NCBI GenBank assembly: GCA_029204225.1
Contig: CM055111.1
Span: forward strand, 42,534,815 to 42,598,814
Source of the DNA: Diphasiastrum complanatum
Lineage: Eukaryota; Streptophyta; Lycopodiopsida; Lycopodiales; Lycopodiaceae
Direction of reading: 5' to 3'
Length of the DNA: 64,000 nt
Under the pieces are notes generated by a model. The model did no database searches and was not told where the DNA came from. It worked only from the letters and a program-made list of their open reading frames with translations. A program made the translations under genes and the position numbers. Positions 45,913-58,606 of the stretch are shown here, one piece after another (within the stretch, counting starts at the first letter, position 1; each line of letters begins with the position of its first letter).

Positions 45913-47996
45913 TCAGGTATCATCTTCATCAGATTTTCCTTTCCATTTAATTAAATATTCTGGAACTTCCTTATTACGAAGTTTCTTATGTCGAACATCA
46001 ACAATAAACTCCGGTTTAAGTGAAATAGACTTTGAAAGGGTTCTAAGTTGGTCTACATCATCTGAAGAAATAAGAATTTCTTTGCCACCCAAATAAGATT
46101 TGAGTTGGCTAACATGGAACACATGATGTACTCCAATGTTAGAAGGTAAATCCAACTTATATTCAACCTTATTAATCTTCGGAATTATTTTAAAGGGTCC
46201 ACAATAACTGGAAGCTAACTTCCCACAATTTTTCTTCTTCAATCCTCGATATTCCTTCAAAATCTTAAGGTAAACAAAACAAAATCTACTACTTCAAATT
46301 CTCTGACTGATTGACCACGATTAACATAAAATTGTGCCTTATCTTGAGCACTTCTAATGTTGCCCTTGGCTATTTGCAACATCTCTTGCATATCATCCAG
46401 GAAAATCATAGGCAGTCTGGACTCGAATCTCTTCGAGTCCTACTGAAACATATGATTTTAGTTGAAAACCATACATCAACATAAAGGGGCTAAAGCCAGT
46501 GGCTGAATGTTTTTCACTATTATAAGCAAATTCCACCAAAGATAAATGCTTCTCCCATTCAGACTATTGATAAGAAACATATGCACGTAGCATATCTTTC
46601 ATAGTCTGGTTAGTTCTCTCAGTTTGACCATCAAATTCTAGATGGTTTGAGAAACTCATACTTAAAGTAGTTTCTAATCATTGAAACACTACTTGTCAGA
46701 AGTGCCCTGTAAACTTAGGGTCTCTATCACTAGCTATATCACAAGGTAGACCATACAGTCCAAACAACCTTTGTACAAAAAGTTGTGTTAACTCTGAGGC
46801 TTTGATTGTAGTCTTTGTATGGGATAATATGTACTAACTTAGTTAGCCTATCCACTACAACCCAAATAGCATCATGACCATTAATCATTCTGGGCAAACC
46901 AATCACAAGATCCATGGATATACTTTCCCATTTATTATTGTTAATATCCAATGAGTGTAGTAAACCTCCCATCTTCAACCTTTCGGCCTTATTCATCTGG
47001 CATTGTGTGCATTTCAAAACATAGTGATCAATATAATTTTTCATCTTTGGCCAATAAAACATTTCGTGACTAAATCAAGAGTTCTCTGAAGGCCCGGGTG
47101 CCCGGTGCTAGAACTATCGTGACACTTATGCAAAATTCAATTATGATAGATTTATTAGTTTCCTACATTCAGGTGAGGACTTGACTCCAAATCCTACCAA
47201 AGTTCTGATTCATAAAGACTGAATAGGGACAGATAAAAATCAATGAAGATCTCTACAAAACACAGCTAATTTATTTCAGGCAACCTACTGAGAGCATCAT
47301 CAACCTGACTCTTCTCTCCCTTGCAATATTTGATTTGAAATCAAATTTCTGCATTAACTCAGCCCATCTGGCCTTCCTTCCCCATAAATCAGTGGCATCA
47401 CGGAAATACAGTAGGGACTGGTGATCGACATACACTTCAAACTTGGAACCATAAAGGTAGCATCTCCAAATCTTAAGTGCATGAATAATAGCAAAAAGTT
47501 CCTTCTCATAAGTAGAATATCTATTTTGAGCAGGATTTAACTTCTTGCTCTCATATGCTATCGGATGTCCATCATGTGACAATATTGCACCTATCGCAAG
47601 ACCACTAGCATCAGTTCTTACAATGAAAGGAGGTGATGGATCACCAATTCTCAACCTTGGAACAGAAGTTACACAACTTTTGAGTAGTTCAAAGCTCTCA
47701 TTCATCTCTTTTTTTCAAGTAATTGGTGGATTAATCCTTTTTCCTTTTGAGTTTCTTAATGCCCTTTAGAGACTGGGTTAGAGGAAGAGCTAACTTTGCA
47801 CACTTAGGAATATGAACCCCAAAAAAGACTTGACATCTCTAGTTGTTTGTGGAATCGGCCATTCCATAACATCTGTGATCCCGTCATAGCCAATATCTTT
47901 ACCATGTACAGAGATGACATGACCTAAGTAGAGAAGTCTGGTTGCAAAGAAATCACATTTTGATTCTTTGCAAACAACTTTTCTTCTCTTAACAGC
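45913..47996 (-). pseudogene. pol: Chromovirus (Ty3/gypsy) pol remnant with chromodomain
   Basis: Right to left: end of reverse transcriptase (FFATRLLYLGHVIS, 48026-47790), RNase H (IVRTDASGLAIGAILSHDG, NRYSTYEKELFAIIHALKIW, 47705-47271), integrase (MFYWPKMKNYIDHYVLKCTQ, SMDLVIGLPRM, 47062-46739, then decayed core) and integrase C-terminus (GPFKI, HHVFHVSQLK, 46260-46090), ending with a chromodomain (PEFIVDVRHKKLRNKEVPEY, LIKWKGK, 45913-46030). The chromodomain marks the chromovirus lineage and is thought to guide integration to particular chromatin. The polymerase is cut at 47997 by a copia LTR, and its N-terminal part is not found on the far side. Confidence 0.88.
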
Positions 47997-48643
47997 TATG
48001 AAGGATTTCAGATCATTATGATCCAATCCACTTGAAAGATCTTGGGTTACAAAGAGAAATACTCTACCAATCTCACCAATGTAGAAAAATCAGCATCTAT
48101 ACACAAAATGAGATGCAAACTCTAGTAGAACTTGATCAAACATGAATCAAATGATAAAGTACTATCAATGTCTATACAAAACCAGCAAGCTACTGTATTT
48201 CACACATGTGGATCCAAAAATAGCAAATATAGATCATTCTACACATAGATTGCATGCAATCACAAGTATAGTGGACCAATGGATAGTAGAACCCAAGAGA
48301 ACCATGTATAAGCATGAAATGAGATAGAGAAGAGAGAAGATGTGTCTCTCCATGAGTTTCCTCCTTTTATAACAGGTCCAAAACATATTTGGCCACTTGG
48401 CTTTCCCTCCAAAATGCTAACCCTACTATTTTTGGGTCTAGATTCAAAGTACCCAACTTTCAAATTTGAATCTACTCAAACTTGACTTCTAATTTTCCCA
48501 CACTTTCAAAAAGTGTCTATTCAAATGACATTTAGACTAATGAACTTTGAAAAGTCAATCTCTAAGTCTAAAAACAAAGTTGGCCTCAATATGCCAAATA
48601 TGGAAATAAAGCAAATATGATCAAACTAGTTGAATCTTTCACA
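47997..48643 (-). repeat. 3' LTR of the RT-deleted copia element
   Basis: About 647 bp ending GAATCTTTCACA, followed by the same reversed polypurine/gag-pol tail as the young element. Its sequence matches the partial copy at 51748-52104. The left edge (TATGAAGGATTTCAG) corresponds to TGTGAAAGAATTCAG there, and it interrupts the chromovirus pol. Confidence 0.8.
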
Positions 48644-50180
48644 CTCCCTCTTCAACTAGTTTTAGCATGGACTTTGATAACACTCCAAGTGATGTCCTAA
48701 TGTTTTTGAGCAAGTCCCTTTCCAATGCTTTGGTGAAGATATTAGCTACACATTCCCTTGAGGACACATGTTGAAGCTCCACCGCCTTTGCAATGACTTG
48801 CTCCCTCACAAAATGATATTGCACCTCAATATGCTTGCTCCTAGCATACTTTTTTTGACCATATAACTTTGATCCATCATCAGAATGATATTCTTCCTAA
48901 GATTAGATCTCCTTTCAATGATCATGTAATGCTCAAAATAGAAACAACCATAATTTTTATAGAGAATAGTGTCCACTTGGGATGCTTCACTATTTCTTAT
49001 AGCTTCATTTCCATCAACAAAACCAGCCAAGAATTCTAGTACAAATCCAACATCAAAATGATGCTCGCCAATGCAGCTAATTTTACAATATCTTGACAGT
49101 TTGCACACATCCACATGAAAATGCTCAAACATGAGATAGAACAAGTACTGTAGACTTGAACAACACTTCCTTGCTGCTCCTTTGACCTTACTTGAGTCTT
49201 CAATAAGCTGAAAAAACATATCCATAACATCTTTGCCAATTACCTCTCCTTTGATGCTCTTGACTAGCTCCAAATTGCCAACTTCCCTTTTGCCTTGTTG
49301 AAGCCCTTTGAGATCAACCTCTTGATCATCAACTTGACCATCAAAATCATTGAACAAAATTTGTTTTTCAGATCCATTACTTGATTTTACAGCAAAGATG
49401 ACATCTCTACCAACAATCACTTTGTTAGTAGAAGGAATGTGAACCTTGTAGACTTTACTCACCTCACTATATCCAACAAAAATACCTCTTCTTGAAGATG
49501 GATCCTCCTTGGTCCTATCATCAAGAGTGATGTTGACATAGCATGTGCATCCAAAAGTTCTTAGAAACTTGACACTCAGCCTCCTATTGAATAGCATCTC
49601 AAAAGGTGTCCTTCCATCCAAAATAGCACTTGGCCACCTATTGCACAAGAAATTGCCACACAACAAAGCTTGATCCCAAAATGGTTTGTCAAGATTAGCA
49701 CTAAACCTCATAGCTTTAGCACTTTCACATAAAGTCCTATTCCTCCTTTCAGCCACTCCATTTTGTTGTGGGGTCCTTGATGTTGTATATGCCCTCTTGA
49801 TCCCATGCTCATCAGAAAAAGCCTTGAACTTGGTAGATATGTACTCACCACCATTGTCAGTCATTAAGCACTTGATCCATGTGGAAAATTGGTTCTCCCT
49901 TGCATTCTTGAACTTGATAAAGCATCATACATTTCATCCTTGTTCTTTAGTAGATAGATCCAACAAAATCTACTAAAATCATTAATGAATGCTACATACA
50001 TCTTAGCTGCACTATTGCTAATTGTAGTAAGTCCATGAATATCCAAATGTACAAGTTGAAAAGGCTTTGTAGATCTAGATATAGATCTAGTTTAAGGTAG
50101 TCTATGTGACTTAGACAAAGCACAAGACTCACAAACATGTTTGATGCTACTTAAGGAACTTGGAAGACCTATCACAACCT
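48639..50180 (-). pseudogene. pol: Copia pol with reverse transcriptase replaced by foreign sequence
   Basis: A relative of the young copia element. From right to left: pre-integrase end and integrase start (50180-49866, HLDIHGLTTISN), integrase core and C-terminus in a 352-codon frame 49864-48806 (DNGGEYISTKFKAFSDEHGI, TPQQNGVAERRNRTLCES, FVGYSEVSKVYKVHIPS, GRDVIF). In place of reverse transcriptase and most of RNase H, about 0.53 kb of unrelated sequence continues the same open frame. The end of RNase H resumes at 48824-48639 (QYHFVREQVIAKAVELQHVS to SMLKLVEEGV). Gag and protease are missing. Confidence 0.85.
48846..49380 (-). other. Foreign insert in copia pol, open reading frame retained
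   Basis: This block fuses in frame after the copia integrase and has no match to the young element. It encodes about 175 residues without a stop, including IKGEVIGKDVMDMFFQLIED, KCCSSLQYLFYLMFEHFHVD and EHHFDVGFVLEFLAGFVDGN. Composition looks like a globular, mostly helical protein rather than retroelement pol. I do not recognise it; a captured host-gene fragment is the simplest reading. Confidence 0.55.
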
Positions 50181-50189
50181 TCTTATCCA

Positions 50190-50600
50190 CGTCAGCATTC
50201 TCAAGTTGCATGACCCATGTACACCTATTTAGATGTCGTTGTATTCTAAGTATTTGCAAAGTACATGACCAAGTACATAGTTAAAGCTAAACTAATATTG
50301 TAATTATGGATTAGTTAATGATTCTTGTAAATACAAGGATGTAGCTATAAATACATCTTCATCACGCCAAACTTTGATGCTCCGTGATTCAACCTTATTC
50401 ATCTGATCGGAAGATATTTAGCATCCAAGTTACGTCGACATTTTGGCTGTAACTTTCTGTGTTGTTCAAGATTTCAGTGTAATATAGAAGCAACACATTT
50501 CCATCTATGTCTAACGTAGATGTATGCATGTTATGATTTGATTACAGTTTACTACTGCATGCTTACGCTCGTTCACTCACTCTGATCAAAACACGGACAT
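50190..50600 (+). repeat. LTR-like or promoter-like region with TATA box
   Basis: AGCTATAAATACATC at about 50344-50358 is a good plus-strand TATA box, followed by ~250 bp without long frames. The layout resembles a copia LTR, but no second copy, primer site or termini could be identified. Confidence 0.3.
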
Positions 50601-51160
50601 CTACAACTCCTTAGTTTCTGATTAGACGACGACTGCCTTTGATGTCTGAGGAACATCATTATCATACTGCACTATCATACAAAATTCTGAAACTGAACTT
50701 CATATTGAAAATTGATTTACAATAATTCCACAACCTATTTAATCTCTTCGGTGAATTGACCTCATTCATTTGTCTGAGTATGAACTATTTTATGATCCTG
50801 CTAGTGAGAATGCATGTGATGTGAATCTATTTCTGCATTTACATTCTTTCAAATTGTTCTTGCTTGTAGCAGCCCATAACAACGGGAGAGTTCTTTTCGC
50901 AATCTTTTTACACCTCTCTTACTTCATTCTCATATCCGGCAGACGACTATTTAAAAACCTAAAGACATCGTTATGCGTCACTATATGGAAACTATTTATT
51001 GTCCATCACTCCATGATGATTACACGTTGCTATATAGTCAAATGATCATGTAGTGCAAAATTCAAAATTTAACTTAATGTCTCTGAACGACATTCATAGT
51101 ACGTCACTCAAATATTGCCTAATGCTCTCGGGTCAATTTTTTGCCAAAATACATAGAATT
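50601..51160. other. Unassigned stretch
   Basis: No motif or repeat recognised. Confidence 0.3.
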
Positions 51161-51226
51161 GCTAAGTGCCATATGAACGTGTCATACACAACCGCTAAGT
51201 GCCATATGAATGTGTCATACACAACA
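51161..51226 (+). repeat. Tandem duplication of a 33-bp unit
   Basis: Two adjacent 33-bp copies (51161-51193 and 51194-51226) beginning GCTAAGTGCCATATGAA. They differ at a CpG (ACGTG versus ATGTG) and at the last base. Confidence 0.85.
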
Positions 51227-51469
51227 TCGTCTGGTCTGTCTGGCCTTTGAGATTGTTGATGAAGCTGGTCACGATAGTGATGCATGTGCTCGCCAAGTTT
51301 TGACAAGATCCATTTATTATTAAATGGCAAGTCACAAGGGTATTTTTCTTTGAAAGGCCTCTATAATACGATCCTTTTTTTCAAATCGCTATACATGCTA
51401 ATTTTTGGGAGGATCGCTAATATATAATTTGGTCAATTCATGAGCACATTTCCTTTATTATCACCCATA

Positions 51470-51745
51470 TTTAAACTTTAAGATTCATCATCGTGAATCT
51501 TATATGGGTGTGGTGTGGTGGACTCACCGAGAGGCATTTGCGAGGTAGTCATCGTGCATCGAATGCTCATAAATGTACTGGCGAGCATATTTATACCTCT
51601 CATGAGCAGTAGTGCCTCATCTTGGTCACTACTAGAGGTGACACCTCCACGGTCATTGCCAAAGCTATAATCGTCGCTAGAGGGAGCACCCTAAGAAGTT
51701 TCCCCCCCCAGAAGAGCTAGACAGTCGGTCATGCTGACCGTGCCG
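51470..51745 (-). pseudogene. Unassigned coding-like fragment
   Basis: On the minus strand a frame of about 65-70 codons reads DDYSFGNDRGGVTSSSDQDE and LLLMRGINMLASTFMSIRCT without a stop. GC is higher than in the flanks. The upstream end meets a run of G (51711-51718 reversed) and the copia LTR fragment at 51748. Family unknown. Confidence 0.3.
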
Positions 51746-51747
51746 TC

Positions 51748-52104
51748 TGTGAAAGAATTCAGATCAATGATGATCCAAATCCATAAACTGATCTTGGGTT
51801 TAGAAAGAGAACAAATCAACAATCCTGCCAATATAGAAAAATCAACATCTACTCTATGAATGAGATGAAAACTCTAGTAGAACTTGATCAAACATGAACC
51901 AAATAATAAAGTATTGCTGTTGTCTATACAAAACTTGCAAGCTACTGTATTTCACACGTGTGGATCCAAAAATAACAAATATAGATCATTCTACACATAG
52001 AATTGCAAGCAATCACAACTATAGTGCACCAATAGATAGGAGAACCCAAGAGAACCATGTATAAGCATGAAATGAAATAGAGAAGAGAAAAGATATGTCT
52101 CATC
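51748..52104 (-). repeat. Truncated copia LTR
   Basis: Starts TGTGAAAGAATTCAG and matches 47997-48360, then breaks off at about 52104. No primer-binding site lies next to it, so it cannot be shown to be the 5' LTR of the copy at 47997-50180. Confidence 0.75.
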
Positions 52105-52549
<445 letters not shown>

Positions 52550-52569
52550 CCCCCCATCACATTGCAGGA

Positions 52570-52949
52570 ATGGCTAAGGTTTTTATTGATATCTTCTTTC
52601 TAATGTTGCTCTTCTCCACCACTGTAGCTAATCTAAAATATTCACAAAGCATTTTGCCCACCCCTACGATTGACAATGGTGGAGTACATATGTGCTATCT
52701 TTTCTTTTTGTTTATATCATACGTAGGCACATAAATAGATTGGAGTTTTTGACATGCATATAATTTTTTTTAATGCTATATTGTTAATGCTTATATTGAC
52801 TCAACTGTTAATATGTCAATGAAACAGGTGTCATGACAAATTCAATGCTTCAAGGCGAAGAAGCAACCATGATTGGGCATTATTGCAGTAAATATCATCT
52901 TGATTGTTGTTTCATGAGAAGTAACTGCAAAATTACTGGATCTGGCTAG
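52570..52949 (+). CDS. Candidate small secreted cysteine-rich protein, two exons
   Basis: Exon 1 (52570-52678) starts ATGGCTAAGG and encodes a typical signal peptide: MAKVF, then a hydrophobic run (IDIFFLMLLFSTTVA) with likely cleavage after Ala near residue 20. A GT...AG intron (52679-52827, 149 bp, AT-rich) joins in phase to exon 2 (52828-52949). The spliced product would be 76 residues, ending with four cysteines as C-X6-CC-X5-C (CSKYHLDCCFMRSNC) and stop TAG at 52947. An AATAAA lies just after the stop. Architecture fits plant cysteine-rich secreted peptides used in defence or reproductive signalling, but I cannot place it in a named family. No lesion is seen. The short length means chance cannot be excluded without transcript evidence. 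Confidence 0.55.
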
Positions 52950-54554
<1,605 letters not shown>

Positions 54555-56616
54555 TGTTGAATTATTCTCCTTCTTACTAATCGACTAATCGGTTTTAATC
54601 CTCATCTCTTGTTTATCCAGTTTTGCGGATTTTCTCGTGCTTCTATAAAGTCTGCAGAATAGCAAGTGTTTTACACAGTCTGCAGAAATACACAGAGTTT
54701 GACAACATTGTCATATTTTCTCTCTCTACAATTTAGACAATGTCGCATGTCAAGAATTACGAGTAAAATTACAATATCGCATTTTTTGCATTTTTTGGAC
54801 ACTATCGTCTGTCATAATTACGTGTAAAAATATAATGTCATTTTTTTCACATTTTCAGCCTGTCAGGAATTGCGAGTAAAACTGCAGAGTTGCATTTTTC
54901 AAAGTGTCTCAAATGTTAAGCAAATGACTCTAGAGAACTACCCCAATATTAAGAAAATGAGATTTTAAGACACTGTCATTTTTTTCACAAAAATCCGACC
55001 TGTCGTCGTTTTGCGACACTGTCGCTTGTGCCAGTTTTTTTTCATTTTTGCATAGTGACAGTTTTAGGTCATTTATGCAGACAAACTGTTTGCGACCAAT
55101 TTTCACCGCTTATCAACAATCAATTTCTGAGAAGGAACTGGATGAATGTCAGCGAACTCCAACCAACTAGCAATCACGTTTGAAGACCTAATTACTTAGT
55201 ATAAATCAACTGTTCATACATCTCAATTATCATCTGAAAATGTTATTGTGAATTGGGGACTTGGCATTTTGCCAGAAAATTTTTTGCGAGTTTCTTTCTT
55301 GCCATCATTTAACAAAAAGATAGCAGATGGTGTGCCACCCTTTTTATGCTACTACTTCAATGTTTATTATTAAAAATGTGGTTTGGTACATACTTAAAGA
55401 TCTCACTAAGTAAAAAAAATTCAAATTAATTTTTTTCTTTTGCAACCAACCCAGATAGCACATCGGCGTGCTATCTGGGTTGGCTGCAAAAAAAATTTAT
55501 CATTTCGTATAGCACGCCGGCGTGCTATCTTTGAAGGCTGTAAAAAAAAAAAATAGTTGTTTTACTTAGCACTCGGCTTACTATGTTGGGAGGTTTAAAT
55601 AAATATTTTGAAATAATGGTTTTATTCATAATTTGGTTCTCAAATTTGTCAAAATAGCTTTTCTATTTTATAATCTCCTTGGCTAGCTCACCGACATGCT
55701 AGCCTAATCAACTCCAAAAGAAATTTATTTTTTCAAAAAGTTCTTCAAAAAAACTTCATGTTTTTGAAATAAAAAATTTGCAGGCTAGCACGCCGGCATG
55801 CTAACTTTTACAACTTCAAGGACAATGAAAAAAAAAAAAGTGAACCTGTATTTTTAGAGTAACAAAGTATTTTGTGATGGACCTATTTAAAAATTGATGG
55901 ATAGTCAAATTTCTAAGTATGCATCAAACCATCATTCTTGTTCTTAAAAAATCATGTAGTGGCATAGAAAGGGTAGCACACCATGTGCTACCATTTTGTT
56001 GGAGCATCTCATGGAAGAAACTCGCAAAACTCGCAAAAAATTTACTCACATAATGTCAAAACCCTTGTGAATTGTGACGGAGTTGAGTGTTATTACACGA
56101 TGCTTCATGTGCTCTCATCAAGTAGATCGTTCACAATCAGAAAGTATTGTTGTTAGCTCTCTATCAAGCTTTCAAGCTTGAACTCTCTTGAGCATTCTAG
56201 CTCAGTATTTTAGAGATTTATTTTAGAGTTGCTATTGCGTTACTGCTTATCAGCAGAGCTGCTTATTATCAGACTTATTCTCAGTTACTCAGAGATAGCT
56301 TAGAGTGCATGGTTTCTATCCGCTATTGTCTTGCACTCAGTAGCATCTGATTTTGTTTTTCTGAATCAATACTATTTCTTATTGCATTCAATATATGTCA
56401 GAATGCATGCATCTTTGTATTGCTTTTGTAATTGGTAAAAATTGTCTGAGAATTCAATACTTTATGTTTGGCTACGTAATCACTTAGTATCTAGCTAAAG
56501 TTAGTTGCTAAATATTGGACGTGATTTCCATCACTACTGGTTTGTTTAATTTTTTATAGGCGTAGTCATGCATTAGAAGTAGGAAGTTTTCGCATTCCAT
56601 TATCTACCTTCCGACA
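54555..56616 (+). repeat. Copia LTR interrupted by a Mutator-like element
   Basis: Begins TGTTGAATTA and ends CCTTCCGACA; related to 40828-42045 (inverted) and 38587-39415. Removing the 819 bp of insertion plus duplicated target leaves about 1.24 kb. The first 400 bp carry the degenerate repeats around GCGACACTGTCGC. A primer-binding site follows at 56617, so it behaves as a 5' LTR whose internal region was displaced by gypsy element F. Confidence 0.75.
55256..56064. mobile_element. Non-autonomous Mutator-like DNA transposon
   Basis: 809 bp inserted in a copia LTR with a perfect 10-bp target duplication TTGTGAATTG (55246-55255 and 56065-56074). Terminal inverted repeats of at least 38 bp match at 31 of 38 positions by hand alignment (ends GGGACTTGGCATT and GGGTTTTGACATT, sharing AAATTTTTTGCGAGTTT). 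Long inverted repeats and a target duplication of about 9-10 bp are the hallmarks of Mutator-like elements. There is no transposase frame, so it depends on another element. The interior holds several strong palindromes. Confidence 0.82.
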
Positions 56617-56629
56617 TGGTATTAGGGCA
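56617..56629 (+). other. Decayed primer-binding site, initiator tRNA-Met
   Basis: TGGTATTAGGGCA differs from TGGTATCAGAGCA by two transitions and lies directly after the LTR end at 56616. Confidence 0.65.
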
Positions 56630-56636
56630 TTAATTC

Positions 56637-57395
56637 TGTTGGAGGGTTTGCGAATCCCAAGGCAACCCTAACCCAAGTTAATAAGTGAGAGGGATTTGGC
56701 ACCCTGTGTGGGTAAGTCCAACCCGATGATCACATAGTTATTTAATTAGTTAAAAGTCAATAAAAGGACTTTAGGCCTTTTTGCGGGACTTTAAATGTCG
56801 CAGGGCCTAAATGTCAAGTTAGTGAATAAAGTTGGGTTTCCCTCCAATTTTGATGGTTCCCACACTTTTTTAAATTTGAATAAAAAGAGAGGCAAGACTG
56901 GACCAATAGGATTCAGAGGCCAGGGTCCTCCTCTCTACTATAAAAAGGGACCAACTCGAGTTGCTCCTCATGATCATTTCCTCATTTCAATAAAGCAGAT
57001 TGGTTCTCTTTAGAAATGCATTGATGAATGTCCTTGTTTTTTCTCTCTTTTTCTCCATTTCTCATATTTTCTTTGAATTTTGCTAATTGTTGGATTTGAT
57101 CATTATTGGGATTTTGCTATTTCTTATGCTTTTTGTGAGAGAGAAAGGGAGAGAGAGAAGAGTAAGTTTCTATCATTGTTGTGGATTTAGGATTAATGGA
57201 AGTAGGGTTAATGGATGTAGTGTTAATGCTTAGTGTTAATGGATGTTAGTGTTAGATCCTCCATTCATGTTGAAATCTGAACTATATTATCGCTCTCATG
57301 GGAACGAACCTCCGTGTGACAACTACCTCCGTCTCTTTGATGCTAGATTGACTAGATCTTAGATTCAGGTTAGGCAAGGAAAGAAACCCACTACA
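56637..57395 (+). repeat. 5' LTR of gypsy element F
   Basis: 759 bp, TGTTGGAGGG ... AACCCACTACA, the reverse of 37416-38143 and 14728-15460. GGGACCAACTCGAG follows a TATAAAAAG (56939-56947), a plausible promoter TATA. Confidence 0.92.
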
Positions 57396-57399
57396 ATTT

Positions 57400-57417
57400 T
57401 GGCGCCATTGCCGGGGA
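57400..57417 (+). other. Primer-binding site, tRNA-Asp type (element F)
   Basis: TGGCGCCATTGCCGGGGA, one transition from the plant tRNA-Asp complement, four bases after the LTR. Confidence 0.85.
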
Positions 57418-58606
57418 GCTACACCAATTTTTCAGTTTGCAGCATGTTTGGCTGATGGTTAGCTTGCATTAGGCATCTTGTCGTGGCATGAATAGTGTTA
57501 AAACTGCATTGTAGGGATAGTTTGGGATTGATTTTGCTAGATTTTGAGTGGATTTGCTTGTTTGAAATCTAATCTGATTATTAAACAGGGAAAGCTATTC
57601 AGATCACTAATCTTAAAATCCATTTGGATATGAGATATCAGAAAAAATAACAAAAATCGGTCAAATCTGTCAAAATTGGTCAAAAAGAGACAAAAAGCGT
57701 CATCAGAGCCCATAACTTTTTATCCTCTTTCAGGATACCTTCGTTGAGTTGCAAACACCTTCGATTTTGTTTACAGAACATTCAGTTTGAAGGGCGAAGA
57801 TTAATTCCCAGCAGATTTCCAGAAACATCAGAAAAACCACCAAAAAACACCAAAAATTAACAAAATCCTAAAAAATACAGAAAAAGAACCTTCGCTTAAT
57901 TCATTGTGCTTAGATGTGATTCAGATCTATCTATTGCCAGCTCGACGAAGAATAATACCAAAAATTAAAAGGTTTCTAGAGGATCAGTTGTCATATTGTC
58001 ATATTTTTGCAAAAAAAGTCACTTTTTTGCAAAATTACCAGTATTACTCTTGATCCTTCGCCAAAACCTTCGCCGAGTTTCTAGAACATTCTATTTATAT
58101 AAAAATACTATTTTTGAGTTCGGCGAAGATTTATCTTGATCAGATCACAAAAAATCTTAATTTTTACCCTCGCCAAATCACAAAAACTATATCAGAAACC
58201 TTCATCCGGTTGTCCATAGTTTTATCTGTGTCAAATCTTCCATCTGAGAAATCAGCGAAGGTTATTTCCCAAGAAATTGCTAGAAAAGTGTTCAGAGAGT
58301 TTTTATCCAAAATAGCACTGTTGAACCTTCGCCGAGCCAACCTTTGCCTAGATAACCTTCGCCAGTCATATTTTTAGTTTTTGATTTTCCAGATCAAGTC
58401 TCTGTCAAAATTTGGATCAGATCTGATATATTCTAAATTGGACTCTGAGATAATTATCATTTTTGAGAAGTATTGATTGATCGAATTTTGGGTAGTTTTT
58501 CATCATATAGAATCAAATTTTTGAAAAGTGGAATAGAGCTAGCAGATCTAATCTGAGATAGTTTTTGGAAAAATCTATATCCAATCAGATTATCAATTTG
58601 ATCTAA
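57418..58606 (+). other. Leader of element F with recurrent ACCTTCGCC motif
   Basis: No long frame. ACCTTCGCC occurs at 58066-58074, 58325-58333 and 58355-58363, with many one-mismatch copies and some reversed ones (GGCGAAGA, GCGAAGGT). Confidence 0.65.

Noticed and set aside
55256..56064. CRISPR-like array in the palindrome-rich segment
   Set aside because: Repeats are degenerate palindromes at irregular spacing in plant DNA, inside a Mutator-like element.
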